Assembly (NCBI GenBank): GCA_031256885.1
Contig: JAIRPS010000081.1
Span: forward strand, 1 to 13,534
Length of the DNA stretch: 13,534 nucleotides
Direction: 5' to 3'
Source of the DNA: Bifidobacteriaceae bacterium
Lineage (GTDB): Bacteria; Actinomycetota; Actinomycetes; Actinomycetales; WQXJ01
Below the pieces are notes generated by a model that worked only from the letters and a program-made list of their open reading frames with translations, ran no database searches and had not been told where the DNA came from. Below, in pieces: positions 1 through 12,000 of the stretch (position 1 is its first letter; each line of letters begins with the position of its first letter). Position numbers and translations under genes: made by a program.

Positions 1-3000
1 CTCTGCAGCAGTTGGCACAGCCACGTTGACGGCTAGTTTGGGCGAGCAGTCAGCTTCTACCACTCCAGCTAGTTTGGCTTTGCGTTGGGCTACTTTGCCT
101 GATCCCGATGCTCAAAACTCCAGTTTTACACTCACTTCTGGCAATAAAGCTGCTGGTCAAAGCGATGATCCTCATCAGCTTACGGTGACTTTGCGTGATG
201 CTAATAATCAGCCGTTAACTGACCAAGCTGCGCGGATTGCCGCAACGGCAGATGATGCTGCGGTGACGGCTTTCGTACATCTTGGTAATGGGGTTTACCG
301 CGCTGATATCACCTCAGACACAGTTGGTGCAAAGACTGTGCGGGTGGCAGTTGGTTCGGTCAGCATTGATTCTGTTGACGGCCAAAAATTAGTCAATTTC
401 AGTGCGGGCAAGGTGAGCCTTGAACAGTCAAGTGTGGCGGTGAGCAGTCATTTGGCGATGGTTGGTGGCGGCCAGCAGGTGGTGACTGTTCGCTTGCGGG
501 ATCAGGCTGGCAATCTGGTTGCCGGTTTGGCTGACGATTTGTCGGCTGGTCTGACGCCCAGTCAAAATGCCAGTGTCAGTAGTTTTAGCGAAACAGCCGA
601 ACCAGGTGTATACACTGCTGCTGTTACGGCAACGCGCGCGCGAAACTACACTGTGCGCACCACTTTGGCGGGCATAGGTGAGATACCAGCAGGGCAAAAT
701 AACGTCATCGCCCGCTTCACAGCGGCTGCACCTGACCTTGACCATAGCGAACTAACCGCCCTGACCAGCGGCGATAAACTGGCTGTGGCGGAGCAGCACA
801 CTGTTCAAGCAAGCATCCGCGACAAGTACGACAATCCGGTAACCGGCCAATTGGTCGTTTTCAGTGCCAGCCCGGCTTTAACTTTGCCCGATGACGGTGA
901 GCAGTTGACCGATGATCAAGGCCACGCCACCCTCAACTTGAGCGCTCCGCTGGCGGGCTTGTTCCAGATCAGCGCCCATCTGGACAGTCCTGGTGATGTA
1001 TTGGATAGTCCGCAGACTGTCAGTTTTGTGACTGGTCCGGTGGCTGGTGACCATTCCTTCTTCACGGTCAGTCAACGTGAGTCGCAAGCCGCTGACGGGA
1101 ACCTCGGTTACCAAATTGTGCAAGTGTTCTTAGCGGACAGCCATGACGTTCCGGTCGACTCCCAGCAAGCTAACTTATCCGCCCAATTCACACCGACCAC
1201 CGGGCCGGCCATCAGCGCTTTTACGGCAGATACGAGCCAAGGTGCCGGTTGGTACACCGCTAAGATCACCTCGACCAAAGCCGGTAGTTTCCAGGTTGGC
1301 TTGGCTGCCGGCAGTCAGATCATTGCTGAGCGCAACAACGTTCAGGCAGTGTTTGTGGCCGGGCCCAGCGAACCGACATCTTCCCTGTTGACAGTTGATC
1401 AGTCTTTGCGCAAACTCGGTGAAACCGCTGTAGCCACTGTCACGGTTCATGACGCCCAAAACAACCCAGTGGCTGGTCAAGGTGTTGAACTTGCCGCTGA
1501 TGATCCAGCACCGTTGGGTGGTCCGGCCTATTTGCGCGCTGCCACCAACAGTCAGGGACGTGCCGTCTTCCAGTTGACCAGTCAGCAAGCTGGCAGTTTC
1601 ACCGTGACCGCCGGGCTGTTGACTGGCGGGCCGACTGCTGAACCGGTGGAACCAACCAGTGGTGTCACCATCACCTGGTATGAGGCGGTCCCGGCAGCGG
1701 CTTCCTTCTTCCGCCTGCCCGAAACCAGCCAGCCGGCTAATGGTTCAGCTAAGCAAATAATTGAGATTTACCTCGAAGATGCACACGCTCAGGCAATCAG
1801 TGGCGCGGCAGCTAATTTGAGCGTGCAGGCCAGCCCGACACCTGGGCAAGCCAGCCCAGTCGGCGCGGCAACCTGGGTTTTGTCACAGGTCAAACCAGCG
1901 GACGGGCTGGGCGATGGCTGGTATCAGGCAGAGATGACCTCAACCTATGCGGCCCAGTTTGGCATTGTGGTGAAATATGGCAGCCAGGCTTTGGCGGCTG
2001 ATCCGCCGGAACGCAGCACTGTCACTTTTACGGCAGGGCCGCTTGATTTAGCTAACTCATTCTTCACTGTTGGAACAGGCCGCAAAACAGCTGATGGTAG
2101 TGATTGGCAGTTGGTTACCACCAGTTTGCGTGACCAATATGGCAACAGCATCAGCGGCTTGCTGCCCTTGGTGAAGTCGACGAATAATGATTCTGACTTG
2201 GCTAAGCAAGCTGACGGTGAAAGCGGTGGGGTGTATAGCACGAAACTGACAACGACGCGCGCTGGGCGCTACACCATTGCGGTGTATGTTGATACTGGTT
2301 CGGCAGAAGAACCAGTACCTTTGCAAGGCAACCGGGTGGCTGAATTTGTGGCTGGTGCCGCTTGCTTAGCTAAGTCAAGCTTGCAGTTCACACCACTAAA
2401 CAGCGGTGCCAGCGCGCCGCTGCCGGTGGGGCTTGACCAAGCTGACGGTTATGACTTGCAAATATCGGTGCGCGACTGCGCAGACAACCCTGTAAGCGGT
2501 GCCAATCTGGCCGTTGCTAGCGACCCCACACTTGACCCGCCACTTGACCCAGCTGATAGCCTGCTGGTCAGCGATTCCAATGGTCAGGCGAACCTGCCGC
2601 TGCGTTCACGCAAACCAGGCACACACAATGTCACTGTCACTGTAAACACCCAAATTGAGACGCTCAGCGGACAAGTTGAGTTTGTGACCGGGCCGGTTAG
2701 CACAGCGCATTCCGATTTCACGGTCAGTAACACAGCTAATCAACCAGCCAATGGTTCGGCTTTCCAAACCGTGAACTTGCGTTTGCGTGATGCATATGAC
2801 AATCCGGTGAATCTGCCAACCAGTGATTTGCACTTGACCAGCGCCCCAGCGCTGGCCGCGCCCTGGGATGAACTAGGCAATGGTGTATATGAAGCCAAGT
2901 TGACTGCCACTCAGGCAGGGCAGCATCCGATCAGCGTGACGGTAACCGAGAGTCAACTGAGTTTGCCGCTGCGTCTGGGCGGTCATGGCACAGCTGATTT

Positions 3001-6000
3001 TGTGGCAGCGGCGGTTGCATTGGATCAATCGACTTTACAAGTTGATCAGACCAGTGTGACAGTTGGGCAAACCGTCGAAGCAACCGTTACTTTGCGCGAT
3101 AATCAGGGCAATTTGGTGCCAGATCAGGCAGTTAGCTTGCGTTTAACCCCTGCTTCCAGCCCGGTTGACGGTAGCGGAGTGCAAACCACCGGAACAAGCG
3201 GCGCAGCCTTAGGCGTGGCCCAGTTCAGTTTCAGCAGTGAAGTTTCTGGTGATTATGTGGTGGCAGCAGAAGTTGATGGCTCGCCAGTCACTGATTCACC
3301 AATCACCGTCACATTCTTGGCGGGGGCACCGGCCACTGCTTCTTTGACACGCACTTCGGCAACTGAAGTTGTGGCCGCCGGCAGTGATGTAGCCCATAGT
3401 GGCCAACTGACTGTTTTGGATCGCTTTGGCAACCCGGTAGTGGGGCAGGCAGTGCGGTTTACCACCAGCGGCATCAGCGGCTTGAATCTTGACCCGCCTG
3501 ACTCTAACGCCACCACTGATTCAGCAGGTCATGCCAATATTTCTGCCAAGTCCAACAAGGTTGGCAGTGCCCAGTTGAGCGCTAGTTTACCTGGCCTATC
3601 TTTAAGCGTCACGCCAGCTCAAATCACCTGGCGTTGGGCCACCATGGACAGCCCCGATCCAGCTCAGTCGGCCTACCAGCTAACCACCGGCACCAGGGTG
3701 GTTGGCCAGGTACTGAACTCGCACCAAATCACGGTGACGCTGCGTGATGAACACGGCATTGCCATGACTGAGGCAGCCCAGACAATCAGCGCAACAGCTG
3801 GTCAAGCAGTTGTTGGCAGCTTCAGCCATCAAGGCAACGGTGTGTACACCGCGCCGATTAACAGCCAGCGCGCCGGTCAGCAAACCGTTGAAGTGATTGC
3901 CGGCTCAGTCGTTTTAACGCCGGAAGATTCCACCACTGACACGGTTGAGTTTGTGGCAGGCCCAATTGATCTGAGCCGTAGCAGCTTCGCTGTCAGCAGC
4001 GGCGGACAAGCCGCTGACAATACTGCCGCCCATACTGTGACCATTGAACTACTTGACCAGTACAACAACCCAATTCTCGGTGCCGCCAGCCAATTGGCTG
4101 TCACTTTGGAACCGAGCCAAGGCGCAGCGGTGGCGGCTATCGCCGCAACCGCCACACCCGGCCAATACGCCACCACTATTACTGCCAGCACAGCCCGCAA
4201 TTACTTGGTGCACGTGACAGCCAGTCAAGCTGACGAACTGCTACCCGGTAACAACAACCAGATTGCCCGTTTCATCGCGGACGCTGTGGACCTAGCGCAC
4301 AGCCAGATCAAAGCCCTAACCAGCGGTGATAAGTTGGTGAGCAGTGAGCAGCATACGGTTCAAGCAGTCATCCGTGACCAACATGACAACCCAGTACCCA
4401 CTGTTTTGGTGACGTTTACTGCCAGCCCAACGCTTGACCTGCCGAATGTTGGCCAAGTTTGGACTGATGCCAACGGTCAAGCCACCTTGAGCTTCACCAC
4501 CGCTGAACCCGGCAGCTACACCATAACCGCTGCGGTGAGCGACGGCAGCGTACCCGGTGAGGTAACCGTCAGCTTTGTGGTTGGTCAGTTGACCGCCGCC
4601 AACTCTTACTTCACGGTCAGTCAACATCCTGGCCAGGTAGCTGATGCCAATACTGGCAGCCAAATGATTGATGTTTTCCTGAGCGATCTGCAAGGTGCGC
4701 CAATTAATGGTTTAGCCAGCACAATCATTGCAACATTTGATCCGCCTACCGGGCCAGTTCTTGGGTCTTTCAGCCCCGACAGCGCTCATGGTGCAGGCTG
4801 GTATCAGGCAACCATCAAATCAAACAAGCCCGGCAGTTTCACCATTGCGGTGACCGCTAATCAGATTGTTTTAACCAGCCGCACCAACGACCAGGCCGTA
4901 TTTGTGGCAGGCCCCGCCTCGCCAAGCGATTCGACATTGGTGGTTGACCAAACTGAACGGCAACTTGGGCAAAGCGCCACCGCCACAGTCAGCGTTTATG
5001 ACACTGCCGGCAATCCGGTGGCTGGCCAGCTAGTTGAACTGTCGGTTGAGCCGGCGCTTGATGGGGTTAGCACACTGCGACGCATCAGCAATTCAGCTGG
5101 TCAAGCTGTCTTTTCGCTGAGCACTGAACAGGCTGGCGATTATCTGGTCAAAGCTGGTTTGGTGTTTGGCGAGGCAGCGCCGCAAGAGGTTAGTCAATCG
5201 GGTATTAGCATCACCTGGTACAACCCAGCGCCGGCTGGCACTTCTTTCTACCGGGTTCCCACCCAGGCTGTATCGGTTGATCAACCAGAAGGTCAAAGCA
5301 TTGCTATTTACTTAGAAGATTCGCGCGGTCAAGCGGTGGACGGTTGGGGTGGCCACATCACTGTTCAAGCCACCCCGGCCGCTGACGCCCCCACCCAACC
5401 CAGCGGCACATCCTGGAGCACTGATCCGGTAGCCAGACCATTAGATGCCCAGCCGGGCTGGTACCAAGTCACCATGACATCCACCTATGCTGCTGTCTTT
5501 GACCTGATTGTACGGGTTGATGGCACAGCCATTGCGCCTGAACAAGATGGTCAAAACCAGGTGGAGTTCACCGCCGGTGCTCTGGACATCACCAACTCTG
5601 ATTTCACTGTCAGCGCCACCGCCAGTGTGCCGGCTGACGGTACTTCTAGCCAAACAGTCACCGTGCGTTTGCGTGACGCACACGGTAATGCGGTCAGCCG
5701 TCCCCTGACAGAGTTGACTGTCCAAGCACCACCAGCCACTGCGGGAGCTTGGTCACACGATGCCGATCAGCTTTACCGACTCCCGCTAACTGCCACAGTG
5801 GCTGGTCAACATACTGTGGCTGTTGCAGTGTCAGGTCAGAATCTGGCCTTGCGCAACGGCGGCCATGGTACCGCCGATTTTGTCAACCAACCGGGTAGCG
5901 CCAGCAATTCACAGTTGACGCTTCTGCGCAGCAGTCAAACCGCTGGTGGGCCGGTGGCAGCTCAGGTGATTGTGCTTGATCAAAACGGTAATCCGGTAGC

Positions 6001-9000
6001 CGGTCAACTGGTTCGCTTATGGCTGACACCGCAAGCAGAACCAGCTTTGGGTGGTGCCGCAGGTCAAATCACTGCCGTATCTAATGCCCAAGGTCAAGCT
6101 AGTTTCAGTTTCACTAGCCAACGCGCCGGCAGCTATGAGGTGCGGGCAGCTTTGGGCACCGCTGGTGATCAAGTCCAAAACAGTCCGGCTGCTTTGACCA
6201 TCACTGCTGGCCCAGCTAGCAATGCCAGTTTGAGCCGGCTCAGCCCGGTTGAAGTACTGCCTGCTGGTGGCACAACACCACACCAAGCCTTGGTCAGCCT
6301 GACCGACCAGTACGGCAATCCGGTTGCTGGGCAAACCGTCAGTTTCAACACTGCTGGCATAACTGGTTTAACGCTCACCCCAACTGATGCTCAGGTAGTT
6401 AGCGACCAAACCGGTCAAGCGGTGTTGCAGTTACTGAGCGCTAAACCAGGCACTGCACAAATCTCTGCCAGTTTGTCAGGATCAACCACCCCAGTTACGC
6501 CTGCCTCAATTAGCCTCACCTGGGCAGTTGGCATACATCCTGATCCGGTCAAGTCCAGTTTCCAGTTAACCACTGGCCAAAAAACGGTTGGCCAAAGCCA
6601 TCAAATCACTGTCACATTACTGGACGAAAACGGCCAGTTAATGACTGGCCAGCAAGCCAGCATCATTGCTAGCATCCCTGACGCCACAGTTGGTCATTTC
6701 CAAGAAATTGCCGATGCCGTTTATCAAGCTGATATCACCGCCACCCGCGCTGGCGTCAAGACAGTAACAGTTACCGCCGGCATTACCACAATCAGTGCTG
6801 CTGGCAGCGATACAGTCACTTTCATTGCCGGGCCAGCTGCCTTAGCGCAGTCAAACTTCCTGGTCAGCGAGGGTAACCAGCCAGCTAACGGGGTTGGCGC
6901 GCATACGGTTACGGCAACTTTGCAAGACCGTTACGGCAACCCGGTAACTGGTCAAGCCAGTCAACTCAGCGCCTACCTTTCACCAGAAAATGGCGCATCA
7001 GTCGGCGCTTTTACTGACAATGCGGACGGCGCATATGTTGCTGAACTAACTGCCACAAAAGCCACTGCTTATACAGTGCGCGTGCTGTTGGACGGCACTG
7101 GTGAGTTATCTGCTGGTCTGAACAACGACATCGGGCATTTTATTGCCGCTGCTGGCGATCCGGCGCAAACTGTATTGAGTGTCAACCGCGAGCGCGCCAC
7201 ACTTGGCCAAAGCATCACCGCCACAGTCAAGGTGACTGACGCTCATGGCAACCTGGCAGCCGGGCAGCTTGTCCGGTTGTGGACTGAACCAAGCAGCGCG
7301 CTGGGGGGTCTGCCATATTTGCAACAACCTGCTAATGCTGACGGTCAAGCTGTTTTCAGTTTGACTTCGCCTTCTGCTGGAGATTTTGTGGTGCATGCCA
7401 GTTTGGTGTTGGCGGGCGGAACACTTGAACCAATTAGTAACTCAGGTGACATTACGGTCAGTTGGTTGGGTGACCAGCCGGATCAGTCAAATAGCTATTT
7501 TGAAATTCCGGTAACCAACGCCACCGCTAATGGTTTAGCTGCTTTGAGTATCCGCATCTATTTGCAAAACCAGGCCGGTGAAGACTGGATGGGGCAAAGC
7601 GAAAAACTGGCTGTCAAAGCTACGCCATCGGTCAATGCGCCCAGTCAGCCACCGGGCACCACCTGGTCATTGGTCAATGCGCAAGCACCAATGTCAATTC
7701 CTGGACAACCAGGCTGGTACACCATTGACATGACATCCACCTATGCTGCTGATTTCACGATCAGCGTTACTTACAACGGCCAAACTGTCCAAGCCCAACC
7801 AACCGATGGCAATACTGTCACCTTTACACCGGGTGAGTTGGCTGCCAACCGTTCCAGTTTCACAGTGACTGGCGGCTCAGCCTTGGCCAACCAAACCGCC
7901 ACACATACTCTCACCACTGAGTTACGTGACAATTTTGGCAACCTGCTGGGCGGTCAAACGCTACGCATTGCTGCTGCTAATAACAATTCTGACCTAGTTA
8001 AAGATGCTGTAGTTGAGCAGGCGGGTGTGTACCGCACAACGCTGCACACCGCAGTTGCCGGTGCCTACGCCATGCAAGTGTTTGTGGTGCTGCCAGGCGG
8101 TGGCGAACAAGTGTTGAATGGTCAAGGTAATACTGTGGCATTGTTCGGTGCGGGGCCGGCTTGTGAAAACAATTCAACGCTGACCATTACACCGCGCAAA
8201 CCCAGCGCCAATGCGCCGCTGGCGGTTGGTTTAGCCGAATCTGACGGTTACAACCTCATCGCAGTATTGCGTGACTGCCTCGGCAACCCGGTCAGCGGTG
8301 CCAGCGTGCTGTTTACCGCTACACCAGCGGTCACGCCTGGTTTGAGCGCTCAAGATGGTGCCTTGGTAACCACCGGCGCCGCCGGCATAGCCCAAATACC
8401 TTTACGTTCCAGCAAAGCATCTGACCATCTCATCAAAGCGATTGTCGATGCCGATTTATTCACCCTGACTGGAACGGCCAGTTTTGTAGCCACCACCTTG
8501 TCGTTGAGCGCATCGTCTTTCACCGTTAGCGATACTTCCGGAGTTTTAGCTAACGGTGCTGGCGTGCAAACTGTCACGGTTAGCTTGCATGATCGTCTGG
8601 GCAACCCGGTGGCCGTAGATACCAGCGACCTTCATGTTGCCGCACCACCAGCCACCGCTGCTGCCTGGAGCAACCCCAGCTTAGGTGTGTATGAAGCCGA
8701 ATTGTCTGCCACTAAAGCTGGTCATTTCCCGGTTGAAATCATTTTCAACGGGAATAGCGTGCCGCTCGCTCAAGGTGGTCATGGCACAGCCGACTTTGTT
8801 GCCGGGCCAGTTGACCTCGACAATTCCACACTGACTTTGGATCATGACAGCCGACCAGCCGGACAAAATGCTGTGGCCACAGTCAAGCTTCTGGACAAGT
8901 TCAACAATCCAATAGCTGGGCGGTTGGTTAAAGTTTGGTTAGACCCCAACGCCACGCCAATGCTCGGTGAAGGCCTTGGATATCTCACCGGCACCACTGA

Positions 9001-12000
9001 CACTGCTGGTCAAGTCAAATTGGCCTTTACTTCAACGGTTGCCGCTGACCATCAGGTTCATGCTGCCGTCAACGCCACCGGTGAGGAAGTCAGCGGCAGC
9101 CCCACCAGTCTCAGTTTCACTGGTCTACCACCAGGTTCTGGTGATCTTGGTCAATCCAGCTTCTCCGTCACCGGTCAAACCAAAGTGGCTAACGGCAGTG
9201 AACAACATGAGGTCACCATTAATTTGCGTGACCAGCTTGGTTTGCCAGTCAGTAATGCTGCCAGTGAATTGGCGGTGCGGCTTGAGCCCAGTCAAGGTGC
9301 CCAAGTTACCGCTGTACAGGCAGGCAGCACCGCTGGCGAATATGTTGCCCAAATCAGTGCCACCAAAGCGCAAAACTACTTGGTGCATGTTTCTGGTGAC
9401 GGGCTGGGTGATCTTTCAGCTGGTGTGAACAATGCCGTAGCCCGTTTCAAGGCTGGCGCAGCTGATGCTGCACATAGTTTGCTCAGTGCTGTTACCACTG
9501 GTGAAAAACTTGCCACCATTGAGAATCACACTGTGCAAGTGTTGGCCAGGGATAGTTTTGATAACCCGATCGCTTCCCTGCCGGTGTTCTTCACCGTCAC
9601 GCCGAACGTTAACTTGAGTGCCGATGGCGAAGTTTGGACCAACTCGCTTGGTTTAGCGGTACTCAGCTTCAGCGCGCCGTCTGCTGGAACCTACCAGGTC
9701 ACAGCGGAAATTAGCGGTGGTATTGTGCCGGATGGTAACGTCAGCGTGACCTTTATAGCCGGTGCTATTGCCAGCGCTCAGTCCACTTTCTCAGTTAGTC
9801 AAAAAGCTGGTCAAGTGGCTGACGGCCTCACTGGTCAACAAACCATTGATGTTTTCCTGGCAGACGCTTCAGGCATACCGGTGACCGGCGCGGCTAACAC
9901 TTTGCAAGCCGCCGCCAACCCAGCTTTGGGCATTAGTTTTGTCCAAACCGCCGGACAAGTTTTCACTGCCGATGCCGCTGCCGGGCCGGGGCATTACCAA
10001 GCGGTTGTCCGCTCCACCCAAGCAGGCTATTTCACCATTAGTGTGCGCGCTGGAAGCCTGGCTTTAGCAGTTGCCCCGGGATGGTCGGATCAGGCGATTT
10101 TTGTGGCGGGTGAAGGCTCAGCTGCCCAATCAAGTTTGGCAGTCAGCAGCAACCGTTTGATTGTTGGCCAGACCGCCGTTGCGACTGTGACAGTTCGTGA
10201 CGCTAACGGTAATCCGGTAGTGGGACAGGTAGTTGAGCTGTCAACCAGCCCATCACAAGGTTTAGATACACCTTTGCGTCACAGTAGTGATTGGCAAGGT
10301 TTAGCCGTGTTTAACCTGAACAGCACGGTGGCCGGTGATTACGTGGTATCCGCCAGCTTGGTGCCGGCAGATGGTGGTGCGTTAGTGCCAGTCACCGATT
10401 CTGGTGAAATCACTGTCACCTGGTACTCCCCCGCAGTTGACCTTGATGATTCATATTTCCAGGTGCCCGCACAAGCCCAGCCAGCTAACGGCCTGAACAC
10501 CCAACGGGTTGAGATTTATTTACAAAACCAAGGCGGCTCACCAATCAGTGGGCAGGCCACTAACCTCAAAGTGCAGGCAGTGCCGGTGCCTGGTTCACCG
10601 ACCGCACCGGTTGGCAGTAGTTGGGATTTGGCTGAGCCAACTGTTGCCGTGCCAAGTGCTGGCCGCGCCGGCTGGTATGAGGTATCAATGCGTTCAACTT
10701 TTGCCGCCGAATTCACCATACTGGTTGACTTGTCTGGCACAACTATCAGTGCTCAGGCCGGCCAACCAACAACTGTCATTTTCACTGCTGGAACAGTTGA
10801 CTGGACTGCTTCCTACTACACCGTTTCCAATGATTCAGCCAGCGCTAACGGCGAAGATTCGCAGACCGTCACCACACGTTTGGTGGACACTTTTGGCAAT
10901 AATCTGACCGGGCAAACTTTACGGGTGACGGCAGCCAGCCAAAACAATCAGTTGGCGTACCAGCACCAAACACCGAGCAATGGGATTTACCAAAGCGCCA
11001 TCACCAGCAACACCGCCGGCAGCTACGTTATGCAAGTTTTCTGGTTGAGTGGTAGCGGCGCGGAACGGGCTGTACCGTTGCGTGGCAACGGTTTGGCTGT
11101 GTTCACAGCCGGAGTCCCCTGTTTGGATTCTTCAACTTTCACAGTTGTGCCGCGATCTGGTAGCGCGCCGCGAGCAGTTGGTTTAGCCAACGATGACGGT
11201 TACGACCTGCGGGTTGAGCTACGCGACTGCTCCGCTAACACCAATCCGGTAAGCGGTGCCAGTGTGCTGTTCAGCACCAGCCCAGCGGTAATACCAGCCT
11301 TACAAACTGCTGATTCACTAGTGGTGACCGGTGCCAACGGTTTGGCGGTGCTACCTTTGCGTTCCACCTTGGCTGGCAGCTTTACCGTAACCGCTGATAT
11401 CAACGCTGGCACGTTCACTATGCAAAGCACCACCAGTTTTGTGGCCGGCCTGCCAAACGCACGCACTTCCAGCCTTTCCGGTAGTGAAGCCACTAGTCGC
11501 CTAGCTGACGGCCAGCAACGTCACGAAGCCTTGGCTACGATCCGTGACATTTACGGTAATCCGATCGCTAACCAGTCGGTTTCTTTCCAAGTTACCGATC
11601 TTGGCAGCGTGGTGGAAACCGACCCAATCAACTACCTGACTAACTCTGCTGGTCAACTCACGGCATATTTGACTGCCAGTGGGCGTGCTGGTACCGCCCA
11701 TGTCAGCGCCAGTTTTGATGCAGCCAATAGTTTTATTGCCGACACTGCCGGCAACCGTCGCGTGCTTGCTTTACAGTTCGTGGCTGACGCACCGCAGGCC
11801 GACAGGTCGGTGTTCTGGGGAGCTAATGATGTTAGGCCAATTGGTCAAGCGCACAGTGTTTGGGTGGAGCTATTCGACGCTCATGGCGTGGCCGCTCCTC
11901 TCCTCGACCTAAATGATTTAGCTGGTCAAGCCAGCGATGCCACAGTTAGTGCTTTCCGCCATGCGGGCGATGCTAACCGACCTTCGCTCTACCTAGCTGA

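Noticed and set aside
26..28. TTG as the start codon of the giant gene
   Set aside because: The frame is open from nt 2, no ribosome site or signal peptide is present, and the codon falls inside a recognisable K-type module.
1175..1588. Minus-strand 137-codon ORF (and similar antisense ORFs throughout)
   Set aside because: These are shadows of a long GC-biased coding sequence with few antisense stops; none has a plausible start region or recognisable product.
8967..9428. Plus-strand 153-codon ORF in another frame
   Set aside because: It lies wholly inside the giant gene and shifts the frame of modules J3 and B4. The product shows no domain pattern.
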